From an uncultured Prevotellaceae bacterium (GTDB lineage Bacteria > Bacteroidota > Bacteroidia > Bacteroidales > Bacteroidaceae), in contig CACWNV010000022.1 in assembly GCA_902762325.1 (NCBI GenBank), positions 1-58,368 on the forward strand: 58,368 nucleotides of DNA, written 5' to 3'. The notes under the pieces were generated by a model, which was not told where the DNA came from, did not search any database, and worked only from the letters and a program-made list of their open reading frames with translations. Within the stretch, counting starts at the first letter, position 1. Each line of letters begins with the position of its first letter. Position numbers and translations under genes: made by a program. Positions 16,736 to 25,287 of the stretch are shown one piece after another.

Positions 16736-18436
16736 ATGTCGATTTGGATATTTTTTAAGTTCTTTGGTTCTCTTGCTCTTCTGATGTTCGGAATGAAATC
16801 AATGAGCGACAGCCTGCAGAAGATGGCCGGTTCGCAGCTCCGTCACATTCTGGGAGCAATGACCACCAACCGTTTCACCGGGATGCTGACCGGTATGTTT
16901 GTAACAGCAGCCGTCCAAAGTTCGACGGCAACAACGCTGATGACCATTTCGTTTGTCAACGCGGGACTGTTAACGCTTCTCCAAGCCATCTCTGTGATTA
17001 TGGGTACTCACATCGGCACTACGGTGACAGCATGGATAATGAGCGTGGTATTTTTCTTTAATATCTCGTATGTCGTCTATCCATCGTTCTTTCTCGGCAT
17101 CATATTCATCTATCAAAAAAGATTCCGTATCGTTGGAGAATTCCTTTTCGGTGTTGCCCTCCTGTTTCTCGGACTTTGGACATTGAAGGAATCGGGATTC
17201 ACCATTGCAGACAATCCCACGGTGAGAAACACCATCACTTCTTTCTTTTCCGATATTTGTGAGTCAGATGTCTGGAACACTATATTCTTTCTTTTTGTTG
17301 GTATTATCTTGACGATGTGTGTACAGTCAAGTGCTGCCATCATGGCATTCACCATGATTCTTTGTTCCACGGGACTGTTGCAGATTAACTATGGCATCAT
17401 GCTTGTGCTTGGACAGAATATCGGAACAACCATCACAGCCAATATTGCAGCAATGTCGGCAAACATATCTGCACGAAGAGCTGCCTTTGCGCACCTGTTA
17501 ATCAATGTGTTTGGTGTAATCTGGGCAATTCTGCTGTTCCGTCCGTTTACCAGTTTTATCTGTGGAATGGTTGGATTCGACCCGACAGCTCCTTCCACTG
17601 AGTCGGGTTATGCAGAGAAAGCTGCCATTGTCCTTGCCGCCTATCACACTCTGTTCAATATCATCAATACACTCCTACTCATCGGATTCGTACAGTATAT
17701 CGAGCGGTTCGTCTGCTGGGTCATCAATCCCGAGCAGAATGAGGAAGAAGATTTCCGCCTTCATTTCATCACGGCAGGTATCATGAAAACGCCGGAATTA
17801 TCGGTCCTGGAGGCTCAAAAGGAAATATCTTCCTTTGCCAGACGCATCCAGTCGATGTTCAATATGGTGCAAGACTTGCTTCTTGAGAAAAACGAACAGA
17901 ACTTCAACAAACTGTTCGCCCGTATTGAGAAGTATGAAGGCATCAGCGACAACATGGAAATAGAGATTGCCAAATACCTCGACCATGTGAGCGATGCCCA
18001 TCTTTCTGACGAGACAAAGGCAAAGATCCGTGCCATGTTACGTGAAATCAGTGAGCTGGAAAGTATCGGTGATGCGTGCTATAACATTGCACGCACCATC
18101 AACCGGAAGTTCCAAAGCAAGGAAGACCATTTCGTCAACAAGCAATATGAGCATATCCATCAGATGTTCGTCCTGACGGATTCTGCTCTTTCAGAGATGA
18201 ATGCACTGATGATGGGACGAAAGGAATACTTCGACCCAAACCGTACATTCAACATTGAGAATGAAATCAACAACTTCCGTAATCAGTTGAAGACACAAAA
18301 CATCAATGATGTCAACAAGCATGATTACACCTACGCAGTGGGAACCATCTATATGGACATCATTAACGAATGCGAGAAACTGGGCGACTACGTCGTGAAT
18401 GTCGTAGAGGCCCGGTTGGGAACAAAGCTTACCTAA
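16736..18436 (+). CDS. Na/Pi cotransporter family protein with PhoU-like C-terminus
   Basis: 566 aa from ATG 16736; upstream in-frame codons overlap the promoter box and are excluded. The N-terminal ~340 residues hold about eight membrane spans with the two inverted QSS signatures of the NptA/SLC34 family: VTAAVQSSTATTLMTISFVNAG (split here as AVQSSTAT) and CVQSSAAIMAFTM. They also carry the paired GTHIGTTVTA and GQNIGTTITAN motifs. Residues ~370-560 are a soluble helical PhoU-like domain. The family imports phosphate with sodium, and the PhoU part is thought to regulate it. It stands alone between the divergent nucleoside kinase and a convergent sirtuin. Confidence 0.9.
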   Translation: MSIWIFFKFFGSLALLMFGMKSMSDSLQKMAGSQLRHILGAMTTNRFTGMLTGMFVTAAVQSSTATTLMTISFVNAGLLTLLQAISVIMGTHIGTTVTAWIMSVVFFFNISYVVYPSFFLGIIFIYQKRFRIVGEFLFGVALLFLGLWTLKESGFTIADNPTVRNTITSFFSDICESDVWNTIFFLFVGIILTMCVQSSAAIMAFTMILCSTGLLQINYGIMLVLGQNIGTTITANIAAMSANISARRAAFAHLLINVFGVIWAILLFRPFTSFICGMVGFDPTAPSTESGYAEKAAIVLAAYHTLFNIINTLLLIGFVQYIERFVCWVINPEQNEEEDFRLHFITAGIMKTPELSVLEAQKEISSFARRIQSMFNMVQDLLLEKNEQNFNKLFARIEKYEGISDNMEIEIAKYLDHVSDAHLSDETKAKIRAMLREISELESIGDACYNIARTINRKFQSKEDHFVNKQYEHIHQMFVLTDSALSEMNALMMGRKEYFDPNRTFNIENEINNFRNQLKTQNINDVNKHDYTYAVGTIYMDIINECEKLGDYVVNVVEARLGTKLT

Positions 18437-18448
18437 GGCTGGAGACCG

Positions 18449-19153
18449 TCAACCGCCAAGCAGGATTTTCCTAAGTTCCTTCATTCCTTCACTGGCTCCT
18501 TTCTGGATATGCCGGATGTTGTATCTGCCACCAGCAGCAACATCCTCAGGGTCAATGAGGTAGACAGGTACGCCAGGACGGACATAATGCAGCAGTCCGG
18601 CAGCCGGATAAACATTCAGAGACGTTCCGATGATGACAAACACATCAGCCTCTGAAGTAATATCGGCAGCAGCACTAATCATCGGCACCGACTCTCCGAA
18701 GAACACGATGAAAGGACGCAACAGGGAACCGTCACCGGCTTTCTCGCCAGCTGACACTTCGCAGTCATCTTCGGAAAGTTCCCGCACATATCTCTCATCA
18801 AACTGGTCACGCGACGAACATACCTTCGTCAGTTCTCCATGCAGATGAATAACTTTTTCCGACCCAGCCTTCTCATGGAGGTTGTCTACGTTCTGCGTCA
18901 CTACCGTCACATCAAACTCTTTCTGCAGACTTGCAACGATACGATGCCCCTCATTCGGCTGGGCTGCATACAGCTTCTTGCGCAGCCCATTATAGAAGTT
19001 ATTCACAAGTACAGGGTCGGCTTCCCATCCTTCGTGTGTGGCAACTTGCTGAACAGGATAATTCTCCCAAAGACCGTCGGCACCACGGAATGTCTTGAAT
19101 CCGCTTTCCACCGACATTCCGGCTCCTGTCAAAAACACCAATTTCTTTTTCAT
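18449..19153 (-). CDS. Sirtuin (NAD-dependent protein deacylase) lacking canonical zinc cysteines
   Basis: 234 aa from ATG 19153 (MKKKLVFLTGAG). Sir2 motifs are complete: TGAGMSVESGFKTFRG (about 9-24), TQNVDNLHEKAG (about 99-110), the catalytic histidine in HLHGELTK, LRPFIVFFGE and IIGTSLNVYPAAG. It removes acyl groups from lysines with NAD in the cytoplasm. The usual zinc ribbon CxxC...CxxC is reduced to CSSR and one further Cys (DDCEVSAGE), so zinc binding is probably lost. This agrees with what is remembered of other Bacteroidetes sirtuins. It ends 12 bp from the Na/Pi transporter stop, convergent, and diverges from the FKBP cluster. Confidence 0.9.
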   Translation of the reverse strand: MKKKLVFLTGAGMSVESGFKTFRGADGLWENYPVQQVATHEGWEADPVLVNNFYNGLRKKLYAAQPNEGHRIVASLQKEFDVTVVTQNVDNLHEKAGSEKVIHLHGELTKVCSSRDQFDERYVRELSEDDCEVSAGEKAGDGSLLRPFIVFFGESVPMISAAADITSEADVFVIIGTSLNVYPAAGLLHYVRPGVPVYLIDPEDVAAGGRYNIRHIQKGASEGMKELRKILLGG

Positions 19154-19261
19154 ATCGATACAAAGTTTAAATCCTCCACAAAAATAACAAATAAACTGCA
19201 AATAAAGCAGGCTGCAAATGTTATTTTTCGCAAATATCGCTTTACTATCACAGAAAAATTG

Positions 19262-19269
19262 TATCTTTG
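19262..19269 (+). promoter_or_regulatory. -7 promoter element of FKBP cluster
   Basis: TATCTTTG, 39 bp before ATG 19309. TTTA (19241-19244), 17 bp upstream, may be a weak -33 box. Confidence 0.6.
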
Positions 19270-19308
19270 CACGCTCAAAATAATATACATTATTATAATA
19301 AAAAGAAA

Positions 19309-19914
19309 ATGGATAAAGTAAGTTATGCTTTGGGGCTTGGCATCGGCCGTCAACTTTGTGACATGGGTGCTCAAGGGTTAAATATCGACGACTTTGCACA
19401 AGCTATCAAAGATATGATTTCAAAGAAGAAGCCTTTAATCAGTGATTCAGAAGCTAAGACACTGGTACAGAACTTCTTTGCAGAACAGGAGAAGAAGCAG
19501 CGGGCCGCAGCTGCAGAACGCTTCAAGGAACAGAAAGAGAACGGCGAGAAATACCTTGCTGACAATGCAGGAAAAGAAGGTGTCATCACTCTTCCCAGCG
19601 GCCTACAATATAAAGTTCTCAAAGAAGGAAACGGTCGTAGACCTAAGGCTACCGACCAGGTGAAATGCCATTACGAGGGTATGCTGATCGACGGTACACT
19701 CTTCGACAGCAGTATTCAGCGCGGCGAACCTGCCACTTTCCCGCTCAATGGTGTAATCGCAGGATGGACAGAAGGTCTGCAGCTGATGCAGGAAGGTGCA
19801 AAGTATCGGTTCTTCATCCCTTACCACCTCGGATATGGTGAGCGCGGAGCCGGACAGTCTATTCCTCCATTTGCCGCATTGGTCTTCGATGTAGAGTTAA
19901 TAGAGGTTATCTAA
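19309..19914 (+). CDS. FKBP-type peptidyl-prolyl isomerase, cytoplasmic (FklB-like)
   Basis: 201 aa from ATG 19309 (MDKVSYALGLGIG). The frame is open back to 19267, but that overlaps the promoter. There is no signal peptide. Residues ~1-85 form the helical FKBP_N dimerisation domain (KVSYALGLGIGRQL). The C-terminal ~110 residues are an FKBP domain with LPSGLQYKVLKEGNG, HYEGMLIDGTLFDSS, GWTEGLQLM and IPYHLGYGERGAGQSIPPFAALVFDVEL. It catalyses prolyl cis-trans isomerisation in folding. First of three tandem paralogues; the lack of an export signal separates it from the next two. Confidence 0.92.
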   Translation: MDKVSYALGLGIGRQLCDMGAQGLNIDDFAQAIKDMISKKKPLISDSEAKTLVQNFFAEQEKKQRAAAAERFKEQKENGEKYLADNAGKEGVITLPSGLQYKVLKEGNGRRPKATDQVKCHYEGMLIDGTLFDSSIQRGEPATFPLNGVIAGWTEGLQLMQEGAKYRFFIPYHLGYGERGAGQSIPPFAALVFDVELIEVI

Positions 19915-19948
19915 CAAAGCAAAATACTGACAATAAAAACATAGAAAA

Positions 19949-20860
19949 ATGAAGAAACTTACATTCGTAGCCGCAATGGCTATCGTTGCTGCATTTTCAA
20001 GCTGCGGCAATTCAACTCCAAAAGCAAGTCTTAACAATGATGTTGATTCCCTGAGCTATGCAATGGGACAGACTCAGTCACAGGGACTGAAAGAATTCTT
20101 GGTAGAGCGCATGGACATTGACACCACCTACATGGACAATTTCATCAAAGGTCTGAACGACGGAGCCAATGCTGGTGACGACAAGAAGAAGGCTGCCTAC
20201 TATGCCGGTATCCAGATTGGTCAGCAGATCAGTCAGCAGATGATTAAGGGTATCAACAACGAAGTGTTCGGTAATGACAGCACTCAGTCTATCTCTATGA
20301 AGAATTTCCTCGCTGGTTTTGTAGCCGGTACGACAGGTGCTAACCAGAAGATGACCATGGATCAGGCTCAGATGGTTGCCCAGACAAAGATGTCTCAGAT
20401 TAAGGCAAGAACCATGGAGAAGGAATATGGTCCTAACAAAGTTGCCGGTGAGAAGTTCCTTGCAGAAAACGGCAAGAAAGCTGACGTGAAGACATTGGAA
20501 GTGGAAGTTCCTCAGCCCGATGGAACAAAGCTGAAGTCATTCATCCAGTACAAGGTTCTCAAAGAGGGTAACGGTCCATTGCCAAAAGACACCAGCATGG
20601 TAACTGTTCACTATGAAGGCAAGCTCATCGACGGTACTGTATTCGACAGTTCTTACAAGCGTGGCAATGCTGTTCCTCTCCGTGCAAACCAAGTAATCAA
20701 AGGTTTCACCCAGGCACTTGTACACATGCCTGTTGGTTCAATCTGGGAAGTTTACATCCCACAGGAGCTGGCTTATGCTGAGCGTATGCAGGGACAGATC
20801 AAGCCATTCTCTGCACTCATTTTCAAAGTTGAACTCATTTCTTTAGGATCTAAGAACTAA
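19949..20860 (+). CDS. FKBP-type peptidyl-prolyl isomerase, lipoprotein
   Basis: 303 aa. A lipoprotein signal, KKLTFVAAMAIVAAFSSCGN, puts the lipidated Cys at about residue 19. The helical FKBP_N part follows (VDSLSYAMGQTQSQG, YYAGIQIGQQISQQ) and then the catalytic FKBP domain (IQYKVLKEGNGPLP, HYEGKLIDGTVFDSSYKRG, IPQELAYAERMQGQIKPFSALIFKVEL, each read in parts). It resembles the periplasmic FkpA type. Prolines of secreted proteins are the expected substrate. It lies 34 bp after the first FKBP gene, and its stop overlaps the next start (TAATG). Confidence 0.92.
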   Translation: MKKLTFVAAMAIVAAFSSCGNSTPKASLNNDVDSLSYAMGQTQSQGLKEFLVERMDIDTTYMDNFIKGLNDGANAGDDKKKAAYYAGIQIGQQISQQMIKGINNEVFGNDSTQSISMKNFLAGFVAGTTGANQKMTMDQAQMVAQTKMSQIKARTMEKEYGPNKVAGEKFLAENGKKADVKTLEVEVPQPDGTKLKSFIQYKVLKEGNGPLPKDTSMVTVHYEGKLIDGTVFDSSYKRGNAVPLRANQVIKGFTQALVHMPVGSIWEVYIPQELAYAERMQGQIKPFSALIFKVELISLGSKN

Positions 20861-21849
20861 TGAAAAGAATATTATTTGTCGCTTCTCTGATAGTGGTAAG
20901 CGCTATTGCCATGCCAGTATCAGCTAAAAAGAAGAAAGAGAAAAACCAGCAGGCTCCCGTTGAGGCAGTAGCTGTTGAAGAGCCTGTGATTCTGGCTTCT
21001 TCAGCCGACACCCTCAGCTATATTGCCGGTAAAACAGCTACAAACGGTCTGATTCCGTTTATTCAGCAGCAGTACAAAGTGGATACAGCCTATATGGCTG
21101 ACTTTGCAAAAGGATATGAAGAGGCCGTTGCCAAAATCAACGATCCGAAATATGCCGCTTACATCGCCGGCGTACAGATTGCACAAATGGCAAAACAGCG
21201 TATCTTCCCTTCTATGAATGCCGACCTTCAGGGCACTGAATATGCATTGACAGAAGAACTCTTCCACAAGGGTTTCACCGCTTCATTGAAAAACGACAAC
21301 AGCATCTACGCTGATTCAACAGCAAGAAAGATCTTTGAGACAAAGGTGAACGCCATCAAGAAAGCCCAGCAGGAAGAATACATTCAGCAGAACACCAGCT
21401 GGCTGAAGGAGAATGCAACCAAAGAAGGTGTGAAAACCACTCCCAGTGGACTACAATACAAAGTGCTGACTGCCGGAACGGGTGAGACTCCAAAGGCTAC
21501 CGATAAGGTAACCGTGAAATATGAGGGTAAGCTCATCGACGGTACTGTTTTCGACAGCTCTTATAAACGGAACCCGCAGACATCCAGCTTCAAGTGCAAT
21601 GAAGTAATTAAAGGCTGGACAGAGGCTCTGACCATGATGCCTGTAGGCAGCAAATGGGAACTTTACATCCCTCAGGAACTGGCTTATGGCGAGCGCCCCG
21701 CAGGAAAAATCAAGCCATACTCTACGCTGATCTTCACCGTAGAACTGGAAGGTATTGAAAGTGAGAAAAAGCCAGAAGCTAAAACAGAAACTAAAACAGC
21801 AGAAACAAAGGCAAAGGCAAAAACTGCTAAAATAACAAAGAAAAAATAG
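20860..21849 (+). CDS. FKBP-type peptidyl-prolyl isomerase, exported, Lys-rich tail
   Basis: 329 aa, start ATG 20860 sharing one base with the upstream stop. A signal peptide (KRILFVASLIVVSAIAMPVSA) ends near residue 22 and is followed by a basic linker KKKKEKNQQ. FKBP_N and FKBP domains follow as in its neighbours (GLQYKVLTAGTGETP, YEGKLIDGTVFDSSYKRN, IPQELAYGERPAGKIKPYS). The last ~35 residues are a low-complexity Lys/Ala/Thr tail, seldom seen in FkpA. Likely periplasmic; the tail might bind an acidic surface or partner, which is inference. A hairpin terminator closes the trio. Confidence 0.9.
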   Translation: MKRILFVASLIVVSAIAMPVSAKKKKEKNQQAPVEAVAVEEPVILASSADTLSYIAGKTATNGLIPFIQQQYKVDTAYMADFAKGYEEAVAKINDPKYAAYIAGVQIAQMAKQRIFPSMNADLQGTEYALTEELFHKGFTASLKNDNSIYADSTARKIFETKVNAIKKAQQEEYIQQNTSWLKENATKEGVKTTPSGLQYKVLTAGTGETPKATDKVTVKYEGKLIDGTVFDSSYKRNPQTSSFKCNEVIKGWTEALTMMPVGSKWELYIPQELAYGERPAGKIKPYSTLIFTVELEGIESEKKPEAKTETKTAETKAKAKTAKITKKK

Positions 21850-21871
21850 CAGAAAAGCCACCCTTTTAATT

Positions 21872-21911
21872 ACAAAATGCGCGGATAATAAAAAAAATCC
21901 GCGCATTTTGT
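21872..21911 (+). terminator. Hairpin terminator after FKBP genes
   Basis: ACAAAATGCGCGGA pairs perfectly with TCCGCGCATTTTGT (14-bp stem, 12-nt A-rich loop) 22 bp after the third FKBP stop. The stem is G+C-rich in its upper part and ends in TTTTGTTGTAT. Confidence 0.8.
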
Positions 21912-21933
21912 TGTATATATCATTTATATTCCT

Positions 21934-21941
21934 TATTTTTG
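21934..21941 (+). promoter_or_regulatory. -7 promoter element of Lrp/AsnC gene
   Basis: TATTTTTG matches TAnnTTTG, 39 bp before ATG 21981. A supporting -33 box is not clear. Confidence 0.45.
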
Positions 21942-21980
21942 CTAAGAATTATGCAAACTAATTTGGTATAATAAAAGAAA

Positions 21981-22442
21981 ATGGAAAAGATTGATAGTCT
22001 TGACAAAAAGATTTTAAGTATTCTCTCCAAAAACGCACGTATCCCTTTCAAGGATGTGGCAGCAGCCTGCGGTGTTTCACGCGCCGCTATTCATCAGCGT
22101 GTACAAAGACTCATTGAAGTCGGAGTCATTACTGGCAGTGGATTTGATGTAAATCCCAAAAGTCTTGGATATACTACCTGCACTTACGTGGGTCTGAATC
22201 TGGAACGTGGAAGCATGTACAAAGAAGTTGTCAAACGACTGCAGACCATCCCAGAGATTGTTGAATGCCACTTTACAACTGGTGGTTATACAATGCTCCT
22301 GAAGCTTTATGCTCGTGACAATGAACAGCTGATGGAATTGCTGAACAGTAAGTTGCAAAGCATCCCCGGCGTTGTTTCTACCGAGACTCTCATCTCATTA
22401 GAGCAAAGTATTAAGCGAGAAATTCCTGTTGTTGTAGACTAA
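21981..22442 (+). CDS. Lrp/AsnC family transcriptional regulator
   Basis: 153 aa, the usual length. The N-terminal winged helix-turn-helix comprises DSLDKKILSILSKNARIPFKD and the recognition helix VSRAAIHQRVQRL (residues ~33-45). The C-terminal RAM (ligand-binding) domain covers ~65-150 and shows the GxYD-like turn TTGGYTMLLKLYA. These proteins form octamers that respond to amino acids. The regulator sits just upstream of two peptidase genes in the same direction, 36 bp before the first, so it may control peptide or amino acid use; that link is inference. Confidence 0.9.
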   Translation: MEKIDSLDKKILSILSKNARIPFKDVAAACGVSRAAIHQRVQRLIEVGVITGSGFDVNPKSLGYTTCTYVGLNLERGSMYKEVVKRLQTIPEIVECHFTTGGYTMLLKLYARDNEQLMELLNSKLQSIPGVVSTETLISLEQSIKREIPVVVD

Positions 22443-22478
22443 TTGCCCGGCTATATTATTCTGGCCGTCGGATTTCCC

Positions 22479-24227
22479 ATGAGAACATTTAATCTCCAGT
22501 CGCATCTTGACGAGATTTATACGACATTTCCAGAAGCTGTCCATCAGCCTCTGATAGGTATTACTGCCAACTTCGAAGGGGAGGATGCTACCCTGCGTAA
22601 CCGTTATTATGAACAGGTGGTGGCAGCAGGAGGTACCCCTGTCATCATCCCTCCTGTCACCAACAAAGATGTCATTATTAACACGCTGGAGCATATCGAC
22701 GCACTTCTGCTTACCGGTGGAGGTGACTTCAACCCTCTATGGGCCAATCAAGAGCCACGACCTGGCCTTGGCAACATCAATACCGTCCGTGACCTGCCTG
22801 AACTGCTGATAACCAGATTAGCATACAACCGGCAGATTCCGATGCTTGGCATCTGTCGCGGCATACAGACTTTAGCGATGGCGCTGGACGGAGAGATTGA
22901 TCAAGACATAAAGAAGGACATCAAACACAGCCAGAATGCTGCCCGCACTGAGCCCACACATAGCGTTAGCATCAGTGAGGACTCTATATTATATAAGGTG
23001 TATGGTGACAGTCACATCTTTGTTAACTCATTCCATCATCAGGCAGTCAGCAACACGGGGAAAAGATTCCGCGTCACAGCAACGGCCCCCGACGGTATCA
23101 TCGAGGCAATGGAAAGCAGCGAGCACAAGCCCATCATGGGTGTGCAATGGCATCCTGAATGGCTGGAGGAAGAAGGACTGAAACTGTTCTGCTGGCTTGT
23201 CGAACAGGGCGAATGTTTCCATCAGGCCAAAGAGATGCACCGCCGGATTCTCACACTCGATACCCATTGCGACACGCCAATGTTCTTCTCACAGGACATT
23301 CAGTTCAGTCATCGCGACCCGAACATCCTTGTCGACCTGCACAAAATGAATGACGGACGACAGGATGCTGTCATCATGGTGGCATATCTTCCACAACCTA
23401 AGTTAGGAGAATCCTTCTCGTCAAAAGTGCCATTTGATGTAAATGGTCCGATGGCTTATGCCGATCTGATCTTTGACAAGATAGAGGACATTGTCAAAAA
23501 GAACAGCCGGTACCTCAGTATCGCCCGTACTCCCGCCGACCTTTACGAAGATAAGCGCAAAGGAAGAAAGAGCATCATGTTCGGGATTGAGAACGGACTG
23601 GCTTTGGAGCATAACATCCAGAACATCAAGCACTTCTCTCAACGCGGAGTTGTCTATATTACCTTGTGCCACAACGGAGACAATGACATCTGCGACTCTG
23701 CCAAAGGGTGCAACACACATAATGGCGTAAGTCCTTTTGGTGCACAGGTAATAGAAGAGATGAACCGACAGGGAATGATGGTTGACCTTAGCCATGCAGC
23801 TGAGAAGAGCTTCTACGATGCCATAGAAATCAGTAAGCACCCTATTGTATGCAGCCATAGCAACTGCCGTGCGTTATGCGACCATCCGCGCAACCTTACA
23901 GACGACCAGCTGCGCACCCTCGCCAAGCATGGCGGTGTCGCTCATATTACCCTTTATAACGGATTTCTCCGCAAGAAAGGGGAAGCAAGCATCCTCGATG
24001 CGATGGCACATTTAGAGCACGCCATTGACATCATGGGAGTTGACTCTGTAGGCTTGGGAACCGACTTCGACGGCGATGGCGGAATCCGCGGCATTGCAGA
24101 CTCATCTGAGATGATCAACTTCACCTTGCAGCTACTACGCCGTAAATACAGCAGTCGGGATATCCAGAAAATCTGGGGAGGAAACTGGCTCCGCGTAATG
24201 GCTAAGATACAGTCTTCAAAACAATAA
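22479..24227 (+). CDS. Fusion of C26 gamma-glutamyl hydrolase-like amidotransferase and M19 membrane-type dipeptidase
   Basis: 582 aa from ATG 22479; a TTG at 22443 immediately after the lrp stop is less likely. Residues ~20-250 form a class I glutamine amidotransferase/PuuD-like (C26) domain with the nucleophile in MLGICRGIQTL, and His/Glu in GVQWHPEW. Residues ~265-580 form an M19 renal-dipeptidase domain: metal ligands in LDTHCDTP, the bridging Glu in IENG, VDLSHAAEKS, CSHSNCRAL and GTDFDGDGG. No signal peptide is visible, so it is probably cytoplasmic. C26 enzymes cleave gamma-glutamyl amides; M19 enzymes cleave dipeptides, often with a D-residue. Together they suggest stepwise breakdown of gamma-glutamyl or peptidoglycan-derived peptides (inference). 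M28 peptidase follows after 6 bp. Confidence 0.88.
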   Translation: MRTFNLQSHLDEIYTTFPEAVHQPLIGITANFEGEDATLRNRYYEQVVAAGGTPVIIPPVTNKDVIINTLEHIDALLLTGGGDFNPLWANQEPRPGLGNINTVRDLPELLITRLAYNRQIPMLGICRGIQTLAMALDGEIDQDIKKDIKHSQNAARTEPTHSVSISEDSILYKVYGDSHIFVNSFHHQAVSNTGKRFRVTATAPDGIIEAMESSEHKPIMGVQWHPEWLEEEGLKLFCWLVEQGECFHQAKEMHRRILTLDTHCDTPMFFSQDIQFSHRDPNILVDLHKMNDGRQDAVIMVAYLPQPKLGESFSSKVPFDVNGPMAYADLIFDKIEDIVKKNSRYLSIARTPADLYEDKRKGRKSIMFGIENGLALEHNIQNIKHFSQRGVVYITLCHNGDNDICDSAKGCNTHNGVSPFGAQVIEEMNRQGMMVDLSHAAEKSFYDAIEISKHPIVCSHSNCRALCDHPRNLTDDQLRTLAKHGGVAHITLYNGFLRKKGEASILDAMAHLEHAIDIMGVDSVGLGTDFDGDGGIRGIADSSEMINFTLQLLRRKYSSRDIQKIWGGNWLRVMAKIQSSKQ

Positions 24228-24233
24228 CTCTAT

Positions 24234-25280
24234 ATGAACAAAAAGAAAAAATTGAAAATTATAATCCCCCTTCTGATCCTTTTGGTAGCAGCCTTTGCTT
24301 TCGAGCATTACAAAGCTAATAAAGCCGTCGATTCTGTTGACGAGACAGAGGCTGAAGAGGCTGTCAACCCCATAGGGCCGACATTCAATGCAGACTCTGC
24401 CTATGCTTTCACTGCTGCCCAATGCAACTTCGGTCCAAGAGCGATGAATACCGAAGGACATGAGAAATGTGCTGAATGGATTATTGCCAAGTTCACACAG
24501 TACGGATGTAAGGTGACCACTCAGAAAGCCGACCTCAAAGGGTATGACGGAACCATCTTAAAGAGCACCAATATCATTGCCCAGTATAAGCCTGAACGGA
24601 CAACCCGCATCCTGCTATGCGCTCACTGGGACAGCCGTCCGTGGGCAGACAACGACCCCGACTCCACCAATTGGCACCGTCCCATCCTTGCTGCCAACGA
24701 TGCGGCAAGTGGTGTCGCTGTGATGCTGGAGATTGCCCGACTGTTAAACAGTTCGGCAGGGACAACCCAGTCGGCTGTTGAGAACACCATCGGAGTGGAC
24801 TTTGTCTGTTTTGATGCCGAGGATTGGGGGACTCCTCAATGGTCTGACGTTGAAAGCGAAGGTGAGACATGGGCTTTAGGAGCACAATATTTTGCAACAA
24901 ACCTACCGGCAGGCTATGAAGCACGCTATGGCATCCTGCTGGACATGGTGGGAGGAGTCGGAGCACAGTTCTATCGTGAAGGGATATCGCGTCAGTATGC
25001 CGGACAGATTGTGAAGAAGGTGTGGCGTGCTGCCCGTCAGGCCGGCTATGGCAGTTATTTCCCGAAGAGGAACAATGGCAATATCACCGACGACCACGTG
25101 CCCCTTAACCTAAACACACATATTCCGACAATCGACATCATCCCTTGCTATCCCGACTGTGAGCAGAGCTCATTCGGTCCGACATGGCATACGATAAAGG
25201 ATGACATGGAACATATTGACAAAAACACTTTGAAAGCTGTAGGGCAGACCCTTATCCAGACGCTCTACACCGAAGAATAA
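24234..25280 (+). CDS. M28 family zinc peptidase / glutaminyl-cyclase-like protein
   Basis: 348 aa. An N-terminal hydrophobic anchor (KIIIPLLILLVAAFAF, residues ~8-23) implies export and perhaps membrane tethering. The M28 fold shows metal ligands in CAHWDSRPWAD (His, Asp), AANDAASGVAVMLE (Asp), the catalytic and ligand acidic pair in CFDAEDWG, an Asp in LLDMVGG, and a late His in GPTWHTIKDDMEHID. This pattern is found both in aminopeptidases and in bacterial glutaminyl cyclases, which form N-terminal pyroglutamate. Pyroglutamate formation after signal cleavage is common in Bacteroidetes, so the cyclase role is plausible but not decided by the sequence. It lies 6 bp after the fusion peptidase. 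Confidence 0.85.
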   Translation: MNKKKKLKIIIPLLILLVAAFAFEHYKANKAVDSVDETEAEEAVNPIGPTFNADSAYAFTAAQCNFGPRAMNTEGHEKCAEWIIAKFTQYGCKVTTQKADLKGYDGTILKSTNIIAQYKPERTTRILLCAHWDSRPWADNDPDSTNWHRPILAANDAASGVAVMLEIARLLNSSAGTTQSAVENTIGVDFVCFDAEDWGTPQWSDVESEGETWALGAQYFATNLPAGYEARYGILLDMVGGVGAQFYREGISRQYAGQIVKKVWRAARQAGYGSYFPKRNNGNITDDHVPLNLNTHIPTIDIIPCYPDCEQSSFGPTWHTIKDDMEHIDKNTLKAVGQTLIQTLYTEE

Positions 25281-25287
25281 GACAGAA

